Source of the DNA: a virus | Strand: one strand, 5' to 3' | Virus record (IMG/VR): IMGVR_UViG_3300010885_007370 | Coordinates: 1-38,841 of that record | Length of the DNA: 38,841 nucleotides | Part shown: positions 9,901 through 15,604 of the stretch, in pieces | How positions within the stretch are numbered: the stretch's first letter is position 1 | How the letters are laid out: every line of letters starts with the position of its first letter | Translations under genes and position numbers: made by a program | Notes under the pieces: generated by a model | Told to the model about the DNA's origin: nothing | Database searches by the model: none | The model's input: the letters and a program-made list of their open reading frames with translations, nothing else

Positions 9901-9962
9901 TCTGTAAGCTTGGTATCGTCATAGGAAACGTATTCGCCATTAGGCGCACGAAAGAAAGCCAT
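900..9962 (-). CDS. Giant polyvalent phage protein (3020 aa): zincin motif, ADP-ribosyltransferase-like domain(s), LPD38-like C-terminus
   Basis: This single frame fills almost a quarter of the window. Visible parts by residue: 40-110, Pro/Gln-rich linker; 200-410, Gly/Ala-rich hydrophobic stretches; 949-953, HEVIH with a glutamate cluster at 1021-1023 (zincin-type metallopeptidase pattern); 1098-1285, HGTPH..F..FD, then GTGEG and YGHGFYLS, ending in LVIFHD (ADP-ribosyltransferase of the polyvalent-protein type). Residues 1347-1865 form a possible second such domain with a long helical insertion. Around 2121-2165 are AYAKHAVEYN and ASGMSDAEA. Residues 2430-2990 resemble LPD38, with NALYPFFNAGVQG near 2622. 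Phage polyvalent proteins are thought to be packaged and injected to counter host defences or modify host targets. ATG 9962 follows AGGTAGG, 15 bases after the preceding stop codon. The gene is last in the late operon, after other internal-virion-type genes. Enzymatic activity is inferred from motifs only. Confidence 0.9.
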   Translation of the reverse strand: MAFFRAPNGEYVSYDDTKLTESQIKNHVLNSPRYNPAHPDNNPQPIQVVPRAPVVPRAPVQVQQQPVVQQAPAQVPQRPVAQPVIQQPAPQPVAQKPKGKAEGSLSQLITGEVPKHNIFSPESFVGGFKQFGTAALSEGNRAIEGVGDIIRASDNPNLGINKMFRNPQQQAEAERNWQLQNQERDARLAIAADIEERYRVQNPNAVEKVAGFMGGLAPIIASGVIPGGPAIAMAGSGETAARQKNAEVGQEGTARGNLNVVGQTALGAAMGLIPLSGLGVKALSKLPVLGPAIESALSKVASRIPITEIEQEALKGISPEMVALFIKSREIPKAGLAAIAAAIGRTGANMVAEGAGFAGLTGAGNVLTKATVDPNISLMEGVPESFLMGAGFAGAHALHGEVYKPIKQKLEDVKKNKQQAIYDEQAYTQQQAREAYESGQGIEVVNPDGSVSIAIAPKTTEPTGKGKKQKTTIDPTVVVPENKITEVAKNLSNPAADILTENGKHIDENHPSNYMEGWNDLDPEIKQAHLDIYAGAENIAGLNEKAETTAKAAASIPAELSLEPSVTSIRDKAVAHAEAQGMTPAAKKNFLDGVDAHLDPAKELPAAKGKSLEKRMEGIKFAADELAAPITEAAAPVYEPYRGKFNIEEQPTDLIQNEAPIAELAAEVPEPRGRFTIEEEPAPVLEQAQISPAEIKNNELEGLLNSAIDTGDEAAISELKNRGILDENNEVVADHPELVERENFYQQKLADENAAKVASGRLPSDTPLEERFTIEGDKFKHQDTEDQYQELTKQEPGITREGLRERAFEGMKLAFGDLGVDKSAEALASTQKVEIGLSPEDNDVFSYKKNLTKKSSEDSIATELAGKPLALGEGFSASRIFNTLRARLEALGLKDVALKLEYAMWNSDPRDLISGSYNPAKVLVRLAHGIHPRMTEAQIIEAMGRTLDHEVIHALRDLELISDAEFQILGKEAGIRKPKGSKLTYLEDAHLNYWPKDEFGNDVSWQKMDAKEVSDLLRKIEEEAVANMGSDFSAGDRKINSIQNGLLNRIINGMVKIYRAMKISGADRLMSAIYRGEIGKRERGVSRGGEERKMMVWHGTPHYFRKFDITKIGTGEGNQDYGHGFYLSQTKGGGLHYLKTLARHGRKNLYTVNAPEFDVLLDWDRPFSKSSPDVQRKILNSLAEIVHAPNTSEELARGISFIHNTLIQNPEALTGADIYQGASRAFQKSNLIHTTSFQQRINLGNKMVSEAFDAAGVPGLKYNDDHSRSPGMPEEDRTKMLVIFHDRHLSVGEIMPSGTSGLMGKKFAEYYKNLKKDAELIKKNKLTVSYMAGGKASDDRTPFTFYHAVSKPEGMTNEQLETYEGFIRNWDTNKSAYGGISLSSDQRWLEVFTGNKNHVSYMPVHVLTNKVGDYRNPKDVNAVCNYFLKNPQDGSDGFHSANYGQDYDAVSLNPEKIKANEFLNPDLNFNYRKNNLVEYSDYLNYFKSVSSEPLSGKNETDYLEAVDDFEKLQSIPGGNDTRLLLETYAAKKTEIADIEKRIAKATAERTAMSKSTRINFAANELGYKLGEVDENGLPVNSAIGAEASTITNNVAEVYRTQKSIEAYSRMLEEFLSDVAQDPSSNSKYQIDGTVDKIDSDKQRLEEILAYLKNLARVQAPKLKPYFGLDLFGGNHADGLSALSELSRGIAEKLDGQAVKFTSDVIGPLNNYQVELIDQKYEAYNNFVNDFNQLKEDFNRPKYHEIIQNLITEKSNASLPIDKQTLEESYQAYVEKMKAIEKGADQVPEKEKINKRKKSFSKFNDYTNEQIEQIDPNLFDQVSRGRWKLWEDINMINAMGWDATFMREEIGDNRQDSPINIFVLNERALPSSLRREAGLGMDTSPIGPKTQAKMDEMLLGPQDGELNSAKKNLPDRAFTKDEIEKFASTRATMLGTMAQMSPGGTLPPTNASTPGFLPGMGGGLTDARIAQQIYESALMADWQINKGMLAKFGNLTSKMGFTDTDTMRLLRTFGTTLFTDQNSLIDLLQRDVLVGNKVKLTLDNTPTLAANVAPQTVHAEHRMVNEKMFPELTRRMSEARDWANVGLDDLNSELKALGHLDNFVNKEISADRPITVVLHEAYAYAKHAVEYNKYGRQVLKIEIAKDANGKPIYDQMASGMSDAEANAIMNWVDNLPVDRQKVMKDAHDYLMFVASEQRRSAIENGIGYDFDKIRNNLMATMKKLKVDFKTELDPVKKAEIKKKFDLTATQFKKLPNYKFYIPLKTSLDDLIMDQFGNIADGSRWGAFSGMQNPTGVRGKEYIRRTGRGSYAGEIIPNLFTDYKNTIARGVRNQVGNKLLNLIRDGYAANDPFIMHHFEKPELVQPTRQVDPTTGKVSYVLSDYKNQPDSFITKVNGLEVYTKIKTPEMQVTINGFDGSTGKFISAIDKFSQTLDSFSFLKSWSQQFHSKTIGLNPLFSVGLYFKQVGGTKINMIGLGPKFNTTDKALANMATKEAGASLIGITKKDPAILAEIEEMRGHGGHFNPIFDLSSVENLNDQLAHLFSRSWAEGKSKKEIMLYFKDKALQLDRAGSAFTNNVDMSNRIAIYKTLKANGASPKEAAWYAQHLPGNYARKGLFSTTLNALYPFFNAGVQGDNSMITAMLRGGVKATIKLSSSLFALGVVNALWNYSIGKTHKDEFGNNPYSLMPDYVTNAQKINWMIPGIHGEKGDEDYYAKWWLPWKIPTVIINAGGNSVRMLMGDMEPSHAAMLTLNDALSVNAHWTSTSTGDPLSAITPGFLRTGEELARNTDALGRPIHPTMPEAFTKKRANAAGEYKSQIHKKTTSEFSLTVADLLHKTGVDAFEFYPDDMDYMIAATVGAAGKFYGGMADSVYNLIPANKMAKEIKTGGREQDPLLDNPAVGMVVGKLKDQNIGARFQEVAGNVAEYKMQRQNALADFDAELLNKIDISHPKERMLLPYYDRVESLVRRQRKQTKLIQQSSSLTPEQKIVMLRDYSTMVVKAQQDFFAKWKQGTITHDNVE

Positions 9963-9977
9963 ATTAAAACCTACCTA

Positions 9978-11441
9978 TTAATCAAAAGTTAGGGCGTTTA
10001 CTATGCCGAGATAAGTATTATTGTCTTTGGTTCCGCCCTTCCCATCTGGAATTACGGAATTAATTCCAGCTCGCTCAAGCGCACTTCTGACATATCCGCC
10101 AGCAAGCCTTTTAGCATTTGCACTAGCCCTGAGATGTGCGCCAGCCATAAATTTATCAATTGCCAATTGCGTGTCGGCATCGGCCATCATACCCGGCTGC
10201 ACTGGGAACATTCGTGCTGCCATTTGTCCAGCCCTTTGCATATCGTTATCATATGCCTTAGCGTAAACTTCAGTTGCCTGAGCTGGGATTGCTGCTTGGT
10301 ATCCAGTAAGCGCACGACTCGTCGCACCCGTTTCCTGAAGTTTTGCCGTAGCCATCTGCGTCTGCCGCCCGAGAGCAGCATCATTAGATTGCCTTGCATT
10401 AGTGGCATTAGTCTGTCCAACGCTCAGCATGTTAGCGGCCTCTTGCCCAGCTAGTGTACGCCCGGTGTTGTATTGACTGAAGTCGCCTTGGCGTTCACGG
10501 GAACCAATATCCATAGATTGCATACGGCCTTGAAGGCCAGCTTGGCTCTGTCTTAATTGAAGGTCGGCCATACGATCTTGAAGGCCGCGCTGCTCTAGCT
10601 GCGCCTTCTGATAGCCAGACAATCCAGCACCCAAGCCCACACCAATGCCAGACAGCAATGATCCATTAGGTGCATTCATCATAGCTGCACCAGCTTGGAT
10701 AAGCGCCTGAGATGTTGGGTTCATCATGCCGGATATTTGTTTTTGGGCAGATTCAATTGGGGCTTCAAATGGTTTTGTAAAAGCACCAATGCCGCCAAAT
10801 TGATTTAGTATATTGGATTGATATGTCCCCAAATCTTCTGGCCGGGGATTATCCCTATTTAAGAAGGAGCTTGTCGATGTAAGATTTCTTAAATATTCCT
10901 CAGGAGTCATGGCTCCAAATTTATCAGCAGTACCAGCGGCTAATGTAGGAATACCGCTTGGTGTTCCATCCACATAATGAGGAATAGCACCACCATTAGC
11001 AAAGCCCTGAGCGCCAGCCATTTGAGCAGCCCCAGCAATACCCGCCGCTGGAGGTGCGCCCTGCGGCATCTGTGGCATAGAAGCCATTTGCGGAGCGCCC
11101 TGAGGCATTCTCTGAGGCATTGGAGGCATTCCCTGCGGCATACCCGGCATGCCCTGTGGAGCCATCCCACGAGCTTGCATCATTCCTGCAATTGCGGCTG
11201 GATCAATTTGTGGCAATGGCATCTCTGGCTGACGCATTTCAGCGCCTTGCAGCATCTGATCACGCACCGTTCCCTTGGGGGCAGTGCCGCCCATAGCATT
11301 GCGGATAGAGTCCCGCTTCTGCATCTCAGCCATAACCAAATAGGTCGGGGCTGAGCCAGAGGGAGTCTTTACTTCCTTGACAAGTTGGTCATCGCTAAGC
11401 TTGCTAACAAGGCCCTGTTGAGCTTGGATATTATCTTGCAT
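9978..11441 (-). CDS. Probable internal virion protein (487 aa), Met/Pro/Gln-rich
   Basis: The N-terminus (residues 12-55) has the pattern LSDDQLVKEV...PSGSAPTYLVMAEMQKRDSIR, which I associate with podovirus virion or ejection proteins. Residues 65-140 are Met/Pro/Gln-rich low complexity. GFANGGAIPHYVDG follows, part of a short motif shared with two other genes in this window. The remainder is Gly/Ala/Gln-rich and probably helical. There is no signal peptide or catalytic motif. The gene ends 15 bases before the giant protein and starts just after the 362-aa gene. By position and composition it is probably carried inside the capsid, but its biochemical role is unknown. Confidence 0.75.
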   Translation of the reverse strand: MQDNIQAQQGLVSKLSDDQLVKEVKTPSGSAPTYLVMAEMQKRDSIRNAMGGTAPKGTVRDQMLQGAEMRQPEMPLPQIDPAAIAGMMQARGMAPQGMPGMPQGMPPMPQRMPQGAPQMASMPQMPQGAPPAAGIAGAAQMAGAQGFANGGAIPHYVDGTPSGIPTLAAGTADKFGAMTPEEYLRNLTSTSSFLNRDNPRPEDLGTYQSNILNQFGGIGAFTKPFEAPIESAQKQISGMMNPTSQALIQAGAAMMNAPNGSLLSGIGVGLGAGLSGYQKAQLEQRGLQDRMADLQLRQSQAGLQGRMQSMDIGSRERQGDFSQYNTGRTLAGQEAANMLSVGQTNATNARQSNDAALGRQTQMATAKLQETGATSRALTGYQAAIPAQATEVYAKAYDNDMQRAGQMAARMFPVQPGMMADADTQLAIDKFMAGAHLRASANAKRLAGGYVRSALERAGINSVIPDGKGGTKDNNTYLGIVNALTFD

Positions 11442-11443
11442 GA

Positions 11444-12532
11444 TTAACCCTTACCTGCATTAGCAAGGCCAGCCGCACTAGTGATACCACCAACCAATTG
11501 CGTAACTGGGTTAGAGAATGTGCTTTGAACCGCACCAGTCTGAACTGGCTGCACGTTAAAGCCATGCAGCAACCCACTCATCATGTTCAGTTTGTTTTGC
11601 GGGTCTTCTTGTTGCCTCAAGTAATCCTGATAACCAACATCCAAACCAGCCTGTTGCTTGGCTTCCTGAGATTGACCAGCGGCGTATTGAGCATTGAGCG
11701 CAGCCCCGGCCATGGCTTGGCGTTGCTGTGCCAGTTGTGCCTGTTGAGAAGCAATTTGATTCTGTAGGCCAGCAGCGTTAATCTGATTGGAAATGCCAGT
11801 GTTGTAATTTTGAGCATTAAGGCCCTGCGTAGTCAGGCCAGCTTCAAGATTCTTCTGACCAACCGTGAGGCCAGCTTGTTGATTGCCTTGAGCAGCGGCT
11901 ATGCGCCGCGCTGCATCAGTTTGGTATGCGCCTAGGCCAGTGCTATATGCGCCTGACAGAGCATCAGAGATCATTTTATTTTGGGTCAGGTTGTAGTCTC
12001 GCTGAGCCACTTGATTAAGAAGCGCAGCGCGATCACCGCCAAATGCCCCGGCCTGAACAGCTTGAGCATTTCGTTGATTTGTTTGCTGGCCATATTGATC
12101 TTGCGCTAGGGCTAGCTGGCTTTGAATAACATTCTGAATATATGGATTCATGTAGGCCGCAGCTTGGCCCGGATCGGTAAAGGCTCCCGTTGTAACATCA
12201 GCCACACCAGCCATCTGAGGGGCGGCTAGGCGAGCTTGCATGGCCTGAGCAGCAGCTTGTTGCGCTCCAGTCATACCGCTACCGTAACCTTGAGAGGCAG
12301 AGCTTAGATCGCCCTGACCAACATCGCCCATTTGACCAGCAAGTTTGTATGCATTAGCCGTGGCTGCGGAAGTGTCAGCTAGCCTTTGGTTGAGGTACGG
12401 AGTATACCCCTGATTGGCCAAGGCCTCGCCTTGGTTAAGAACATCCATGGCATATGGGGCAAGCTCTGGTGGGAAGTTGCTTTGATATACCGTTTGTGTT
12501 TGTGGTGTTGAGCTTTTGCTACCTTTACCCAT
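11444..12532 (-). CDS. Probable internal virion/ejection protein (362 aa), Ala/Gln-rich helical
   Basis: The protein is rich in Ala, Gln, Gly and Asn. Around residues 125-175 it has YMNPYIQNVIQSQ, then NAQAVQAGAFGGDRAAL, a signature I recall from uncharacterised phage proteins of internal-virion or tail regions. Long Gln/Ala stretches (around 215-310) suggest helical bundles or coiled coil. The first 40 residues are polar and Ser/Thr/Pro-rich. Its start overlaps the end of the 145-aa gene by 8 bases, and its end lies 2 bases before the next gene, so the operon is tight. No enzyme motif is seen. The structural assignment rests on context and composition. Confidence 0.75.
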   Translation of the reverse strand: MGKGSKSSTPQTQTVYQSNFPPELAPYAMDVLNQGEALANQGYTPYLNQRLADTSAATANAYKLAGQMGDVGQGDLSSASQGYGSGMTGAQQAAAQAMQARLAAPQMAGVADVTTGAFTDPGQAAAYMNPYIQNVIQSQLALAQDQYGQQTNQRNAQAVQAGAFGGDRAALLNQVAQRDYNLTQNKMISDALSGAYSTGLGAYQTDAARRIAAAQGNQQAGLTVGQKNLEAGLTTQGLNAQNYNTGISNQINAAGLQNQIASQQAQLAQQRQAMAGAALNAQYAAGQSQEAKQQAGLDVGYQDYLRQQEDPQNKLNMMSGLLHGFNVQPVQTGAVQSTFSNPVTQLVGGITSAAGLANAGKG

Positions 12533-12962
12533 TTTGTTCCTCGAATAATAATTGACAAGTTGAGAAGCGTTCTTTCCAGTGCAACCGGGAAAGCTTCTTT
12601 ACCCATCCCCGGCGTCCGATGAGTTCAAGGCCAGCGCATTGATAGTGCTTGGCGCATATGATCAGTAATTCATTTGCCTGATCTATCCATTCGTCAAAAT
12701 CTTCACCTGCCAATTGCTCAACGGTGAGGAGCTTAATCTTTGGATACTGATTAATTTTTACTACTAACGCCCCAACGACTTGAAGCGTGGATTCGTCATA
12801 GACAACCCATAATGAAGCTAAATCTTTTATTACACTATTAAGGGTTTCCGCAGGAGTGGAGCGACCATCTGTTATGTCGCAGACTTGCTGAAGAAACCCC
12901 TCGACCTTTGGCCACACATCTGGAATTAGGTGAGGCTCAACGATACTAATCTTGTATTTCAT
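12525..12962 (-). CDS. GNAT-like virion-associated protein (145 aa), T7 gp13-like by position
   Basis: The compact 145-residue protein has an alpha/beta pattern. LWVVYDESTLQVVGALVVKI (residues 51-70) resembles the central strands of GNAT acetyltransferases, and a later GLELIGRRGWVKKL...F segment resembles the C-terminal part of GNAT-like proteins common in podoviruses. The canonical acetyl-CoA loop (Q/R-x-x-G-x-G/A) is not evident, so it may be an inactive structural relative. The start has GGAG nearby. It lies between internal-virion-type genes, the position of T7 gene 13, which supports a role in virion morphogenesis. The fold is inferred and activity is doubtful. Confidence 0.6.
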   Translation of the reverse strand: MKYKISIVEPHLIPDVWPKVEGFLQQVCDITDGRSTPAETLNSVIKDLASLWVVYDESTLQVVGALVVKINQYPKIKLLTVEQLAGEDFDEWIDQANELLIICAKHYQCAGLELIGRRGWVKKLSRLHWKERFSTCQLLFEEQNG

Positions 12963-12978
12963 AATAGCTCCATGAGCC

Positions 12979-15042
12979 TTATGCGGGCATCATTCTTTCT
13001 GGATTAATACGCTTGGGAAGACTTTGCTTGCCAGTCTTCTTGACCCGTACCTTTTTTACCATGTTTCGCAGCTTCTTATGACCCACGGCACTAGAGCCAT
13101 TTCCAAGGTGAGCCACAACATCAGCGGGGATCACATGCTCATCAGCCGATAGGAGGGCCGGAGCCTTGCCGTCGATTGTTGCGGGAATGGAATCAGAGGA
13201 ACCATCACCAGCCACAGGAGGAACAATCATGTCGCCACCGGGCATACCGGGCATACCGCCCATCATACCCATTGCGCTCATTGGGGGAGTTGCGCCGCCA
13301 TCGGCAAAGGCCATCTTAAGCCCCGGACGATTGTCAGCAGCACTACCACCGAATGGCATACCCATGCCATTGCCCTTCATCCCGCCACCTTCTCTGTCAT
13401 GATGACTGAAGAAGGGATTGCCGCCAGCGAATGGACCGCGATCATAGCCACCATTATATTGAGCCATTAGCATTGCTGGGCTGAAGCCAGTTTGCTTTAC
13501 CCCGGTAAGATTCAATCCGGGACGGGCGCTAACGCCAGCCATTGGAACTTGTCCACCATCAGCAAAGCCCGCTTGTGGCGTGGACTGCTGTGGCTGACCC
13601 ATTTGCTGACCCATTTGCTGCTGACTAAAAGCTTGCTGTGCGGCAAAATCCTGTTGCGGCATACCATTCATTTGTTGGGGGCTATTGGGGCCATTGCCAT
13701 AGACTTGGCCACTAAATGGACCATGAGTATATCCAGCCTGTTGCATCATTTGCTGAAATTTCTGCGATTGACCATGGCCCTTCATGGCGGGCTGGAGCGC
13801 ATCCATAGCGCCCAAAGTTATTCCCCTCATCATGGGATTGCCGCCCTGACCCTTGCCAGCCGGACCCATTTGCTGATTAGGCTGCGGCATACCCTGACCC
13901 ATCTGCATGGGGTTATTAAAACCTTGTCCACCACCCGGACCCTGCATACTTTGGCCAGCTTGACCCATTGGTCTGCCCGACTTAGCTGCTTGCATACCGG
14001 ATTGATTTTGTGGTTGAATATTATTTCCAAAGCTCCGTTGCTCGTTTTGGCCAGTGATGCCCAAAGCACGGTCTTGGTCGTATCTGCGGCCCAATTGATT
14101 TGGCTGTTGGCCCAAGTTGTTGACTGATGGGTCTGGCATATTGCGTGTGCCATCGGCCAGCCTGACAACATTACCGTCAGCATAACCGGGAACCTCACCA
14201 CCATCTGCGAATGTAGCGGCGGGTTTAAAATACAATTGTTCAGGGTCATAGCCGGGACGATAGCCGGGAGTATAGCCACCAGCTTCGCGTAGCTTATAGG
14301 GCGTTAGGCCGGGTGATGTGTAGGTAGGGGCCACATAGGGAGCTAGCTCTGGCTGGCTCATGCTAATGCCGGGAAGGGCAATTTCACCAGCCTTCATGAG
14401 GCCCTTCATGCCGCCGATCCCGCCAAGGGTATCCTTGAATCCCTGACCTAAGTTCAGGCCAGTATTGGTAGCTAAGGTTGGCGCACCACTTGCTCCAACT
14501 CTAGCAATACTAGCTGGAAGATTTGCAGAAATGTTGCTCATACCTGCATTACTAATACTTGCTGGTAAGTTCGCACCAATATTACCGAGCGCATCTGCAC
14601 CTTGAAGCGCAGCTTGTTGAGCGGCATTTTGAGCAACCGCCCCTTCTGCACCACCAATACCAGCGGCCTTAAGGGCTTGTGTAGAATTTGATAGTGCATT
14701 GCCGCCAGTTACCCCAAGAGCATCTGCCCCCGCCGCGCTAGATGCGCCAGCAGCAGCTCCAGCAGCAGCAGCCTGAGCAGCAGCCTTTTCAGCCTCTACG
14801 GCAGCAGAACCAAGACCACCACCAAAGCCGCCAAGCGCACCGCCAGTAAGGAACCCAAGAGCGCCACTCTCCAGCGCCTTCGTTGGGTCGCCTGTAGCCG
14901 CTAGTGTGCCAAGGCCTGAGCCAATGGACCCAGCCAGAAGCTGCCCCGTAATGCCCGACATGCCCGCACCAAGCAAGCCAGCACTCGCCGCAGTACCCCC
15001 CGCAAGAGAGCCTAATAGTGGAACGAGTGCTGCTAGAGCCAT
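12979..15042 (-). CDS. Probable internal virion protein (687 aa) with C-terminal PADVV..LGNGS motif
   Basis: The N-terminus (residues 1-150) is extremely Ala/Gly-rich and hydrophobic, like membrane-active ejection proteins. A middle region of about 300 residues is Gly/Met/Gln/Pro-rich low complexity. It contains three FADGG units plus a GYADG. The C-terminus has ALLSADEHVIPADVVAHLG and then NGSS, followed by a basic tail. It matches a recurring phage virion pattern (P..LS.GE.V.PADVV..LGNGS). AGAAGGAAA precedes the ATG. Upstream is an 87-base gap that could hold a weak promoter. This is probably a packaged or tail-associated protein; its molecular role is unknown. Confidence 0.75.
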   Translation of the reverse strand: MALAALVPLLGSLAGGTAASAGLLGAGMSGITGQLLAGSIGSGLGTLAATGDPTKALESGALGFLTGGALGGFGGGLGSAAVEAEKAAAQAAAAGAAAGASSAAGADALGVTGGNALSNSTQALKAAGIGGAEGAVAQNAAQQAALQGADALGNIGANLPASISNAGMSNISANLPASIARVGASGAPTLATNTGLNLGQGFKDTLGGIGGMKGLMKAGEIALPGISMSQPELAPYVAPTYTSPGLTPYKLREAGGYTPGYRPGYDPEQLYFKPAATFADGGEVPGYADGNVVRLADGTRNMPDPSVNNLGQQPNQLGRRYDQDRALGITGQNEQRSFGNNIQPQNQSGMQAAKSGRPMGQAGQSMQGPGGGQGFNNPMQMGQGMPQPNQQMGPAGKGQGGNPMMRGITLGAMDALQPAMKGHGQSQKFQQMMQQAGYTHGPFSGQVYGNGPNSPQQMNGMPQQDFAAQQAFSQQQMGQQMGQPQQSTPQAGFADGGQVPMAGVSARPGLNLTGVKQTGFSPAMLMAQYNGGYDRGPFAGGNPFFSHHDREGGGMKGNGMGMPFGGSAADNRPGLKMAFADGGATPPMSAMGMMGGMPGMPGGDMIVPPVAGDGSSDSIPATIDGKAPALLSADEHVIPADVVAHLGNGSSAVGHKKLRNMVKKVRVKKTGKQSLPKRINPERMMPA

Positions 15043-15130
15043 AAGTGTTTCCTTCTAATTATTTTATTGCAAGTTGAATTGAGTTTGGCATTGCCATGTG
15101 TATATTTTATAGCATCTTTAGTGTTGCGTA
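15043..15130 (-). promoter_or_regulatory. Short AT-rich leader before the internal-virion genes; weak promoter candidate
   Basis: On the minus strand this gap contains TGCTATAAAAT, which resembles an extended -10 element (TGnTATAAT), but no convincing -35 lies at the right distance. The Shine-Dalgarno AGAAGGAAA for the 687-aa gene is at its downstream end. It is one of the few breaks in the tightly packed left half of the late region, so a secondary promoter here is plausible but unproven. Confidence 0.25.
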
Positions 15131-15604
15131 TTAATTGCTCTCATATGAGCCACTAATAACATATGTGTGGCCATTTATAATTGCATCAACTCCAGCATAA
15201 TCTTTTATTGTCACACCCGAGGCTAACGTAGAATAATAGGAACTAAGTGAATGTTCATTTGTGGTATCTATTCCAGAGCAGGAAAATGCATAGGTCGGAA
15301 CTGTTGGGAGGGTGAGCAGTATTGCACTTGCTCCACCAGTGTTTGTATTAACGGTAAATGAAACATTAAACGTAACGGTTCTGTTTAATCTTGACCATCT
15401 GGCATAATTTAACGTGTATGTAAATGTTGCCTTGGACGGTGCTGTAATGGTTGGGACATATGAACTCCACCTATTTACGACACCAAGAACATTAGCAATA
15501 GTTGTAAAGTTTTGATCTATAGCTCTAATGCGACTTGACTCATGTGTTTGGTTGTATTCTTCCCGCGATGCGGGCATTGGTTGGTATTGAATAAATGTAG
15601 CCAT
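15131..15604 (-). CDS. Short tail-fibre/adhesin-like protein (157 aa)
   Basis: Residues 1-40 are polar and helical (SREEYNQTHESSRIRAID). They lead into a Thr/Ser/Asn-rich, beta-strand-like region from about residue 45 to the end, with alternating hydrophobic residues typical of trimeric fibre tips. There is no catalytic motif. The ATG overlaps the stop of the gp10-like gene as TAATG, so translation is probably coupled. Position just after a gp10-like tail protein suggests a small tail appendage or receptor-contact protein. Other beta-rich virion proteins cannot be excluded. Confidence 0.6.
   Translation of the reverse strand: MATFIQYQPMPASREEYNQTHESSRIRAIDQNFTTIANVLGVVNRWSSYVPTITAPSKATFTYTLNYARWSRLNRTVTFNVSFTVNTNTGGASAILLTLPTVPTYAFSCSGIDTTNEHSLSSYYSTLASGVTIKDYAGVDAIINGHTYVISGSYESN

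Noticed and set aside
13492-14127. 211-codon rightward frame opposite the 687-aa gene
   Set aside because: The low-complexity Gly/Met/Gln codons of the real gene leave the opposite frame open; the product is Leu/His/Thr low complexity with no family pattern.
15065-15105. 12-codon ATG frame in the gap before the 687-aa gene
   Set aside because: Too short, no good Shine-Dalgarno, no support from family or position.
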